Below are positions 1 through 6,571 of a stretch of 64,000 nucleotides of DNA, in pieces. Origin of the DNA: an uncultured Clostridium sp. Its GTDB lineage: Bacteria > Bacillota > Clostridia > TANB77 > CAG-508. Numbering within the stretch: position 1 is the first letter of the stretch; every line of letters starts with the position of its first letter. A model generated the notes under the pieces. It was given only the letters and a program-made list of their open reading frames with translations, ran no database searches and was not told the DNA's origin. A program made the translations under genes and the position numbers. The stretch lies in NCBI GenBank assembly GCA_902462295.1, contig CABQAZ010000006.1:1-64000 (forward strand), read 5' to 3'.

Positions 1-26
1 TGCGCAAATTGTAAATTTTCTGTCAA
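1..26. repeat. Third copy of the inversion-site repeat
   Basis: These 26 bases are identical to 3293-3318, the outer part of the left inverted repeat beside the silent surface-protein gene. In that copy the repeat sits directly before the ATG of a minus-strand gene. By analogy another minus-strand cassette should begin just left of the window. The match may extend beyond position 1, which cannot be seen. Confidence 0.8.
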
Positions 27-149
27 TCTTTTCTATTATTTAAAACTTGTTATGTAGTTTTGCTTTGGCTTTTTATTAAATGTTTAATTGTTAAAAATGA
101 ATAAATAATATAATTTTACATATAATATATAAACGTAGAAAATAGTTTT

Positions 150-209
150 TTGTCAAGTTTTACGTTTGTAGCCGTAAAACTTGACAAAGTTAAATAGGTA
201 ATGTAAAAT
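150..209 (+). promoter_or_regulatory. Promoter with 15-bp palindromic operator
   Basis: Perfect inverted repeats at 150-164 and 173-187 flank an 8-base loop. The right arm contains the -35 TTGACA (181-186). A 17-base spacer leads to TAAAAT (204-209), ahead of the gene at 228. The mirror-image arm supplies a leftward TTGACA. The hairpin is not followed by a U-run, so an operator (or divergent promoter) is a better reading than a terminator. Confidence 0.6.
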
Positions 210-227
210 ATTATTAGAGGTGATAGC

Positions 228-1424
228 ATGTTAAAAAGGGAACAATATTTAAATCAATTAATAGAAAGTAAAGATTTAAACTTAATAAAAGTAATAACAG
301 GTGTTAGAAGAAGTGGAAAAAGTACATTATTACTTCAATATAAAGATTATTTAAAAACTCAGAATATAAATGATACTAATATTATATATATGAATTTTGA
401 AAGTGCAGAATGGTATAATATAAAAAATTATGAAGACCTATATAATTATATAAAAGAGCACATCTCAAAAGGAAAAAACTATATTTTATTAGATGAAGTT
501 CAAAATGTAGAAAAATGGGAAAAAGCAGTTAACTCATTATTAGTAGACACTGACAGTGATATTTATATAACTGGTTCAAATGCCTATCTATTATCTAGTG
601 AATTGACCACATTACTTGCAGGGAGAGTTTTAACTATTAAAATATATCCATTTTCATTTAAAGAATTTCTAGCAGAATATCCATTCAAAAATGATGAAGA
701 TAAATACGATAAATTTGATAAATATTTGAAATTTGGCGGTATGCCAATGTTAGTAAATATGAATGATAATGAAAGCTTAATGACTAACTATCTAAGTGAT
801 ATAAAAGAAGTGGTATTAAAAAAAGATGTTATTAACAGAAACAATATTAAAGATATTATATTTTTAGATAATTTAATAAAATATATGTCTACATGTATAG
901 GAAATTTAACAACTCCAAACTCAATAGCAGATTTTATGAAAAAAAATGGTAGTAACATTACAAATGAAACTGTAGATTCATATTTAAAAATGATTGAAAA
1001 TGCATATTTTATTTATAGAGTTCCTAGATATGAATTAAAAGGCAAGCAATTATTAAAAACACAAGGCAAATATTATTTTATAGATAATGGATTAAAAAAT
1101 ATTATTAGTGGTTTTTCTTCATATGATACAGGTAGTAGCTATGAAAATTTAATATATATTGAACTTCTTCGTAGAGGATATGAAGTTTATGTTGGAAAAT
1201 ATAATGATATAGAAATAGATTTTATAGCTATAAAATCTAATGAAAAGATTTACTATCAGGTTTCTAGAAGTATACTTGATGAAAATGTCGAAGAGAGAGA
1301 AAAAAAATCTCTACTTGCAATTAAAGATAATTATCCTAAGGTAATATTAACTATGGATAAAGTAAAAGGCAAAGAAATAGATGGTATTAAGGTTATTAAT
1401 ATTATAGATTTTTTACTAACATAA
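228..1424 (+). CDS. AAA ATPase with DUF4143 C-terminal domain
   Basis: This 398-residue protein has a Walker A motif GVRRSGKST near residues 24-32, a Walker B-like stretch YILLDEVQ near residues 85-92, a sensor-type TGSNAYLL segment, and a C-terminal part of the DUF4143 type with a nuclease-like pattern (EIDFIAIK). Family members (AAA_14/DUF4143) are common in Clostridia and often sit in mobile or defence regions; their biochemical role is not settled. RBS AGAGG precedes the ATG. It is transcribed alone, between two copies of the inversion-site repeat, so recombination between those outer copies could flip it with the silent cassette. A second, more distant member is at 30122. No function in the inversion is implied by the sequence. 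Confidence 0.85.
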   Translation: MLKREQYLNQLIESKDLNLIKVITGVRRSGKSTLLLQYKDYLKTQNINDTNIIYMNFESAEWYNIKNYEDLYNYIKEHISKGKNYILLDEVQNVEKWEKAVNSLLVDTDSDIYITGSNAYLLSSELTTLLAGRVLTIKIYPFSFKEFLAEYPFKNDEDKYDKFDKYLKFGGMPMLVNMNDNESLMTNYLSDIKEVVLKKDVINRNNIKDIIFLDNLIKYMSTCIGNLTTPNSIADFMKKNGSNITNETVDSYLKMIENAYFIYRVPRYELKGKQLLKTQGKYYFIDNGLKNIISGFSSYDTGSSYENLIYIELLRRGYEVYVGKYNDIEIDFIAIKSNEKIYYQVSRSILDENVEEREKKSLLAIKDNYPKVILTMDKVKGKEIDGIKVINIIDFLLT

Positions 1425-1438
1425 TTTTAATAACAATA

Positions 1439-1500
1439 AGTAAAGGAGACCATATAAGAGACTACCATCTCAACAGTTTCTTAAATAAATCTCCTTTACT
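1439..1500. terminator. Hairpin between convergent genes
   Basis: Perfect 11-bp arms at 1439-1449 and 1490-1500 enclose about 40 bases between the convergent genes ending at 1424 and 1538. There is no clear U-run on either strand, so the terminator role is tentative. Confidence 0.4.
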
Positions 1501-1537
1501 AAATTCAATGATAATTCAAACTAATATTAAGTACAAA

Positions 1538-3292
1538 TTAATAAAATACTTCTATATCAGTGTCTTTTACTTTTTTCCATCCACTTGTTTTTGTATTAAT
1601 TGTTATTATTTGTGTAGATACCTTGTTTGGATTTGATTTGTCTTTCATTTCTACTTTTATTTTATATATTCCATCTTTAGCCTTACAATTCTTATTTAAA
1701 TCAAGTACTATAACCTTACGTGTATTTGTTGTAGTTTTTGCTATATAAGAATATACTTGTTTATTATTATTATTCATATCTTTCACTTTTACTTCTTTTA
1801 CTCCATTATTATCTTTAACGTTTATGTGAAATCCTGAAAGATTAACTGACTCAGAATATAAATCAGTTCCTTCAATAGTACTAATTCTTGGAGAACTATT
1901 AATAGCATAATAATTTATTATAGTTGTATAATTTGCTGTTTTACTTGCTTTCTTTATTTGATAATATCTTGTTGATGTTCCATATTTATTTTTTGCTGTA
2001 ATATAGAAATAATGTGTGCCACCTTTTAATAAATCTTTATGTGATAATACATATATATCATAATTTGATGTTGACTCTTTACTTTTTGTTAAACTTAGTT
2101 CTTTTTTGTTTTTTCCTTGTGCATCTGTTTCATATATCTTTATTGTTTCTGCTTTAATTGTTCTTCCTATTTGTATTTTCACATCATCCAATTTTGAATT
2201 TGATTTTTTAGTTCTAATATAAGGTGAGGTACATAACATATATTCGTGAGTATTCTCATCATCTGGATAATATTCAGTTCCAAGTGTACTATCACTTACT
2301 TTACATATTGTACATTGGCCATTTTGAACATTATGTTTTTCTTCCCATACTTTTCCACATGTGTTGCAGTATTTTTCATGCCAAGCATTTCCATAATGAT
2401 ATGAAGTATCCTTATGTTTACACTCATATCCACATACTTTACATTTTCCGGTTACTGTATATTGATAATTGTCATTATCATTATCATATCCTCCAAATAT
2501 GTGATATTCTTTTCCTAATGTTTTTCCACAATCTTTACATATTTTTGTATGTTGTGTTGCTGTTGTTTTATATTTTACATTCTCGTGTGTACATGGGATT
2601 TCTGTTACATTTGTATCATCTTTTACTTCTACATCTGCTGGTAACTTAAAGGCTACATTTTTGGCTGTATATGCTCCATTTTTATCTTTTACTTTTATTC
2701 TTATTCTATAATATTCATCATTCTTCAAGCTCAACTTTCCTTTACTTATTTTTACATCTGCTAGTTTATTACTTGAATACACACTTTTACTATTATTTGT
2801 ATCTATTACTTCTATTGATTTTATTTCTTGTCCTGTTGATTTCATTGATATTTCTACATTATTACCTGAATATTGTATACCTGTTATATTTGGCGCATTA
2901 TTTAAAACATAATATTTTCCATCTTTATTTGTTACACTTACTACTTTTCTTGTTTTTTCCATATTATTTGCTCTAGCTATTATTGTTATTACTTGTGTTT
3001 TATTCTTTTTTGGTAACGCTCTCTTTGGAATCTCATACACCATCTGTGTATAATAATTTCCACTCATTTTTGAACTATTTGCTATAAACTTTGTACTTAA
3101 GATATCATTATTATCCATCGTACTTTTTTCTTTATTATAAATCCTTACAGCATTTAATTGAGACGTTGCTGGTGCCTTTATTGTTATTTTTATTGCTTCT
3201 AGCTTTTTATTTGATGGTTTCGCTATTGTTATTGATGGTGAATTTGCCAATTCTGTAAATCCATCTGTTGCTGCATGGCTTACATTTGTCAT
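1538..3292 (-). CDS. Silent secreted-protein cassette lacking signal peptide and promoter
   Basis: The 584-residue frame begins Met-Thr-Asn-Val-Ser-His-Ala-Ala, which resembles the end of a signal peptide with its cleavage site. The body has Ig-like or beta-strand-rich stretches. Between residues about 230 and 340 lies a Cys/His-rich block with repeated CxxC-G-K units (CKDCGK, CKVCGYEC, CNTCGK, CTIC) typical of extracellular repeat proteins of gut Firmicutes. There is no LPxTG or membrane anchor at the C-terminus. No RBS or promoter lies directly upstream in this orientation: the ATG is inside the 25-bp inverted repeat 3284-3308. Inverting the neighbouring segment would place promoter, RBS and 23 further signal-peptide residues in frame, giving 607 residues. 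As drawn, the gene is probably off. Confidence 0.8.
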   Translation of the reverse strand: MTNVSHAATDGFTELANSPSITIAKPSNKKLEAIKITIKAPATSQLNAVRIYNKEKSTMDNNDILSTKFIANSSKMSGNYYTQMVYEIPKRALPKKNKTQVITIIARANNMEKTRKVVSVTNKDGKYYVLNNAPNITGIQYSGNNVEISMKSTGQEIKSIEVIDTNNSKSVYSSNKLADVKISKGKLSLKNDEYYRIRIKVKDKNGAYTAKNVAFKLPADVEVKDDTNVTEIPCTHENVKYKTTATQHTKICKDCGKTLGKEYHIFGGYDNDNDNYQYTVTGKCKVCGYECKHKDTSYHYGNAWHEKYCNTCGKVWEEKHNVQNGQCTICKVSDSTLGTEYYPDDENTHEYMLCTSPYIRTKKSNSKLDDVKIQIGRTIKAETIKIYETDAQGKNKKELSLTKSKESTSNYDIYVLSHKDLLKGGTHYFYITAKNKYGTSTRYYQIKKASKTANYTTIINYYAINSSPRISTIEGTDLYSESVNLSGFHINVKDNNGVKEVKVKDMNNNNKQVYSYIAKTTTNTRKVIVLDLNKNCKAKDGIYKIKVEMKDKSNPNKVSTQIITINTKTSGWKKVKDTDIEVFY

Positions 3293-3308
3293 TGCGCAAA
3301 TTGTAAAT
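3284..3308 (-). repeat. Left inverted repeat of switch
   Basis: Reverse complement of 3708-3732 over 25 bases without mismatch. It covers the first three codons of the silent gene and 16 bases upstream. Confidence 0.9.
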
Positions 3309-3547
3309 TTTCTGTCAAAATCAAAAGGCTTTTTTGTTTTAAAATAAAAAAATTTCTTCTACTAATAATATAAATATCTTATTATAGTACATCAATTTCA
3401 TTATTTATTATTACTACAACTGTAATGGTTTGAGTAAATTATCATTTTAAAGATGTTTATAATTGTAAATAATAAGTTTATTTGTATAAAATAATTTAGA
3501 GTTATCTGAAAGTAATTAAGGTGAAACCATAAAAAATATACATAAAA

Positions 3548-3576
3548 TTGACAATTTTGCATACTTGTGGTATAAT
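3548..3576 (+). promoter_or_regulatory. Strong sigma-A promoter inside the invertible segment
   Basis: Consensus TTGACA (3548-3553), a 17-base spacer and consensus TATAAT (3571-3576). It faces right, away from the silent gene. The predicted transcript would have a roughly 70-base leader before the RBS GGGGAG and the ATG at 3655. Confidence 0.85.
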
Positions 3577-3654
3577 AAGAGGTGTAAGAAAAATTTAACA
3601 AATTCTTACTATAATTCAATTAACGCATTACAGAAGAGAAAGGGGAGATTTTAT

Positions 3655-3744
3655 ATGAGTAATAAAACTTTAAATTCATTAATAAAAATCTTATTATTTT
3701 GCACAATATTTACAATTTGCGCAATGACAAATTTTATATTGTAA
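3655..3744 (+). CDS. Signal-peptide stub (29 residues), the detached 5' end of a secreted protein gene
   Basis: The frame encodes a 29-residue peptide: a short basic N-terminus (MSNKTLNSLIK), a hydrophobic core rich in Leu, Phe and Ile, then Cys-Ala-Met-Thr-Asn-Phe-Ile-Leu-stop. It has a good RBS (AGAAAGGGGAG) and the strong promoter at 3548. Alone it makes no sense as a protein. The residues Ile-Cys-Ala-Met-Thr-Asn are encoded by the inverted repeat. After inversion the frame would continue Val-Ser-His-Ala-Ala-Thr-Asp into the gene now at 1538-3292, completing a textbook signal peptide with a cleavage site after Ser-His-Ala. It could instead be a relic of a deleted gene, but the perfect repeat and frame agreement favour a switch. 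Confidence 0.75.
   Translation: MSNKTLNSLIKILLFCTIFTICAMTNFIL
3708..3732 (+). repeat. Right inverted repeat of switch
   Basis: Exact 25-base partner of 3284-3308, located at the end of the signal-peptide coding stretch. Confidence 0.9.
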
Positions 3745-3794
3745 AATACAAATGCTTTCTTTTTGGAATTTATAATAAAATAACAGAATTAATT

Positions 3795-3833
3795 GAACAA
3801 TAACAAGATATAATTTTGTTAGTTCTTTTTTTT
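3795..3833 (+). terminator. Intrinsic terminator after the signal-peptide stub
   Basis: Stem with arms GAACAATAACAA and TTGTTAGTTC followed by eight or more T. It would end the transcript from the promoter at 3548 when the switch is in the present orientation. Confidence 0.65.
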
Positions 3834-3898
3834 ATTTAATAAATTTAGATTATATAACAATATTTGAAACTTATATATGAAAATCTATAATAAAAGTC

Positions 3899-3927
3899 TT
3901 GAATATTAACATAATATATGATATACT
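3899..3927 (+). promoter_or_regulatory. Promoter of the gene at 4000
   Basis: TTGAAT (3899-3904), a 17-base spacer and TATACT (3922-3927), about 70 bases before the start codon. Confidence 0.5.
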
Positions 3928-3999
3928 ATTCACGTAACAATTAACAGTTTTGCTTTATAATAAAAGTAAAAGCGCATTCAAATAATAGGAGGAAACTAT

Positions 4000-4461
4000 A
4001 TGATAACAACAAATGAAATTCGGAGTGCAAAGCTGAAGGATTTATTCTGTGCAACAATTCAAAAAGAATTGACATGGGAAGAAGCAGAAAAGTATCCATT
4101 TACGGTGGAAGAATTTCCAGAATGCAGTACAGCAAGTGAGCTGTTGAGAATAGCTGTGGAATTAACCATTGAAGAGCTGGGCGGAGAAGTTTCAGAAATG
4201 GCTGTGAGAGATATAGAAGAAGAAGTTAAAAAAGAAATCTTATCAGATTTGATAGAAACACAAGATACAATTCTATTAAAGAAAGACGGCCAATATTATG
4301 ATTTGGCATACATGGAAATACTGGATCCAAGATACAAAATCATAAGAATTGAGCCACTTTATAAATATGGAACTGAAAAAGATTTTTCACTTGAAGAGGG
4401 AGAGTTTTCTGTGGAAAAAGGAGTTTTTGAAAAATATTTGAATGAAAATAATGAGGAGTAA
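4000..4461 (+). CDS. Hypothetical acidic protein (153 residues)
   Basis: I do not recognise this protein. It is soluble, acidic (many Glu) and mostly helical in its first 90 residues (TWEEAEKYP, ELLRIAVELTIEELGG), followed by a short beta-type C-terminal part. RBS AGGAGG lies seven bases before the ATG, and it has its own promoter and terminator, so it is probably expressed. Its codon use differs from neighbours: it uses CTG, GGC, CGG and GCG-type codons (AAGCTGAAGGAT, GAGCTGGGCGGA) that are rare elsewhere here. This suggests acquisition from a higher-GC Firmicute such as a lachnospiraceal donor. No functional claim is made. Confidence 0.75.
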   Translation: MITTNEIRSAKLKDLFCATIQKELTWEEAEKYPFTVEEFPECSTASELLRIAVELTIEELGGEVSEMAVRDIEEEVKKEILSDLIETQDTILLKKDGQYYDLAYMEILDPRYKIIRIEPLYKYGTEKDFSLEEGEFSVEKGVFEKYLNENNEE

Positions 4462-4480
4462 GTAATAAACTCCCAAAAAG

Positions 4481-4523
4481 AACAGGGATGGTGTTCAGTA
4501 AAATGGAACCATCTTTGTTTTTT
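4481..4523 (+). terminator. Intrinsic terminator
   Basis: Stem of AACAGGGATGGT with ACCATCTTTGTT (two G-U pairs) followed by a T-run, 20 bases after the stop at 4461. Confidence 0.85.
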
Positions 4524-4628
4524 ATAAAAAAATAATTAAAAACATTATTTAGTAAGAATAAAAATAAAAAAATCATGTAAAAGTATTGTAAAAAATAAAA
4601 AAGTTGATATAATAATATATAGTTAAAG

Positions 4629-4656
4629 AAAATTTTACCAGTTTTGGTAAAATTTT
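4629..4656 (+). promoter_or_regulatory. Perfect 12-bp palindrome in the pfk leader
   Basis: AAAATTTTACCA (4629-4640) and its exact complement (4645-4656) flank GTTT. The palindrome lies between a TATAAT-like -10 near 4610 and the RBS at 4681. Without a U-run directly after it, it is better read as an operator or a stabilising 5' hairpin of the glycolytic transcript. Confidence 0.45.
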
Positions 4657-4692
4657 AATAATTTAAGGGAAGACCCAATAGGAGGAATTTAT

Positions 4693-5838
4693 ATGTTAAA
4701 AAAAGTGGCAATACTAGCAAATGGAGGAGACGTATCAGGATTTAATGCAGTTATAAGAGCTATAATAAAAACTGCAGAACATAATAATATAGAATGTTAT
4801 GGATTTATAGACGGATACAATGGATTACTAAAAAATAATTATGTAAGACTAAGTACAGCAAATGACCAAAGTGCATCAGGAATATTACCAAAAGGTGGTT
4901 CAATAATAGGTTCATCAACAAATGCAAATGTATTCAACTATAAAGTAGTAGGAGAAAATGGAGAAATTGAATATAAAGATTTATCAGATGTATGTGTAGA
5001 AAATATAAAAAAAGACGGATTTGATTGTATATTTACATTAGGAGGAGATGGAACGCAAAAATCAGCAAGAGATTTTTCAACAAAAGGTGTAAATGTAATA
5101 GGTGTTCCAAAAACAATAGATAACGATGTTGCATGTACAGATATAACATTTGGATATAATACAGCAGTATCAGTTGCAGCAGAAGCATTAGATAGATTAC
5201 ACACAACAGGGGAGACACATCACAGAATAATGGTATTAGAAGTTATGGGAAGATATGCAGGATGGATAGCACTAGAATCTGCAATAGCAGGAGGAGCAGA
5301 TGTTGCATTAATTCCAGAAATACCATATGATATAAATAAAGCAGTTGATAAAATAAATGAAAGAAGAGCAAAAGGAAAAGAATTCAGTATAGTTGTAGTA
5401 GCAGAAGGTGCTGCACCAAAAGGCGGAGAAATAACAGTTGAGGGAACAAGAAATAATGGTGCAGGAGTTGATAATAATAAACTTGGAGGAGTTGGTCAAG
5501 TAGTAGCAAAACAACTTGAAAAATTAACAGGTTTAGAAGCAAGAAATACAACACTTGGATATATGCAAAGAGGTGGAACTCCAACTGCATTTGATAGAGT
5601 ATTATCAACAAAATATGGAGCTAAAGCTATGGAACTTGCATTAAATGGTCAATTTGGTGTATTGGCAGTATTAAAAAATGGAAAACTTGATAGTGTTTCA
5701 TTAGAAGATGTTGTTGGAAGAAACACAAAAATTGGTGCTGTTTCTGGAAATACAGCAGAAAGTAATTTAAGAAAAGTTACAATGGATGATGATTTAGTAA
5801 AAACAGCTAGAGATATTGGACTTTGTTTAGGTGACTAA
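4693..5838 (+). CDS. pfkA: 6-phosphofructokinase
   Basis: This 381-residue enzyme phosphorylates fructose 6-phosphate in glycolysis. Visible motifs are the N-terminal nucleotide loop (NGGDVSGFNAVIR), GGDGT at residues 117-121, PKTIDND at 139-145 with the catalytic Asp of TIDND, MGRYAGWIA, and the sugar-binding MQRGG. In the family, Gly after GGD marks ATP users and Asp marks pyrophosphate users, while Gly in PGTIDND is typical of ATP users and Lys of pyrophosphate users. This protein has Gly at the first site and Lys at the second, a mixture known in some ATP-dependent group X/III enzymes, so ATP is the likelier donor but not certain. RBS AGGAGG is eight bases before the ATG. It is monocistronic. 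Confidence 0.93.
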   Translation: MLKKVAILANGGDVSGFNAVIRAIIKTAEHNNIECYGFIDGYNGLLKNNYVRLSTANDQSASGILPKGGSIIGSSTNANVFNYKVVGENGEIEYKDLSDVCVENIKKDGFDCIFTLGGDGTQKSARDFSTKGVNVIGVPKTIDNDVACTDITFGYNTAVSVAAEALDRLHTTGETHHRIMVLEVMGRYAGWIALESAIAGGADVALIPEIPYDINKAVDKINERRAKGKEFSIVVVAEGAAPKGGEITVEGTRNNGAGVDNNKLGGVGQVVAKQLEKLTGLEARNTTLGYMQRGGTPTAFDRVLSTKYGAKAMELALNGQFGVLAVLKNGKLDSVSLEDVVGRNTKIGAVSGNTAESNLRKVTMDDDLVKTARDIGLCLGD

Positions 5839-5880
5839 TCATTATATTGTAAAATTCACATAAAATTCACAATAAATCCA

Positions 5881-5924
5881 TTGACAAAAGTGACACTGTG
5901 TCATTATAATTATGACATAGTGTT
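5881..5924 (+). promoter_or_regulatory. Promoter and operator of the tetR-ABC exporter operon
   Basis: TTGACA (5881-5886), an 18-base spacer and TATAAT (5905-5910). A near-palindrome (5891-5924, half-sites TGACACTGTGTCAT and the complement of ATGACATAGTGTTA, 12 of 14 matching) covers the -10. This is the usual arrangement for autorepression by the TetR protein encoded directly downstream. Confidence 0.75.
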
Positions 5925-5950
5925 ATTTTATGTCGAAAGGGAGTGATTAA

Positions 5951-6571
5951 ATGCCAAAAGAAACATTTTTAAAACTTTCAAAAGAAAAACAGCAAAAGGT
6001 AATAAACTCTGCAAAAAAAGAATTTGCAAGAGTACCAATAGAAAATGTTTCAATAAAAAATATTGTAGAAGAAGCAGATATTGCAAGAGGAAGTTTTTAT
6101 CAATACTTTGAAAGTAAAGAAGATTTACTTATATATATATTAAAAGAGAACTCTGAAAAATTGAATACAAAATTAAAAAATGAAGTTAGCAAAACAAAAG
6201 GAGACATATTTAAATTATATATATTTTTATATGACTCAATGTTAGAAGAATTTATGGATAATTCAGACCAGGAATTATTTAAACAAATATTTATTAATCT
6301 AAAATCTTCAGATGAAAATATTTTTGATTTAGTAAAGACCACTAAACCACAAAAGATTATAGATTATTATGAGCAGATTGATAAAACAAATTTAAAAATA
6401 GAAAGTCATGAAGATTTAGTTATAATTTGTGACATGTTAAATGTAATTACAAGAAGAGCAGTAATAAAAAATTTTAAAAATAAATCAAAAGAAGAATGTA
6501 GAAAAATGTTTTTAAAAGAAATAGAATATTTAAAACATGGAATAGAAAAAAAGGAGGAAAAAAATGCTTAA
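5951..6571 (+). CDS. TetR/AcrR family transcriptional regulator
   Basis: This 206-residue protein has an N-terminal helix-turn-helix of the TetR type (residues about 12-55: KVINSAKKEFARVPIENVSI, then ARGSFYQYFESKEDLL). The C-terminal ligand-binding part is all helical and unlike any I can name. Its stop overlaps the start of the first exporter gene by eight bases, so the three genes form one operon. The likely role is local repression of the exporter, relieved by an exported compound; the operator at 5891-5924 supports this. The ligand is unknown. Confidence 0.9.
   Translation: MPKETFLKLSKEKQQKVINSAKKEFARVPIENVSIKNIVEEADIARGSFYQYFESKEDLLIYILKENSEKLNTKLKNEVSKTKGDIFKLYIFLYDSMLEEFMDNSDQELFKQIFINLKSSDENIFDLVKTTKPQKIIDYYEQIDKTNLKIESHEDLVIICDMLNVITRRAVIKNFKNKSKEECRKMFLKEIEYLKHGIEKKEEKNA

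Larger units (their letters stand above)
3284..3732. other. Putative invertible promoter and signal-peptide segment
   Basis: Perfect 25-bp inverted repeats lie at 3284-3308 and 3708-3732. The 399 bases between them contain a strong promoter, an RBS, a start codon and a signal-peptide coding stretch, all pointing right. The repeats themselves encode Ile-Cys-Ala-Met-Thr-Asn in the same frame on both sides, so inversion keeps the frame open into the minus-strand gene. No recombinase gene lies next to the switch; the two large serine recombinases in the window are 17 and 33 kb away. Confidence 0.75.

Noticed and set aside
2224..2976. Open frames on the plus strand opposite the silent secreted-protein gene
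   Set aside because: Low-complexity Tyr/Leu/His-rich translations without RBS, typical antisense shadows of an AT-rich gene.
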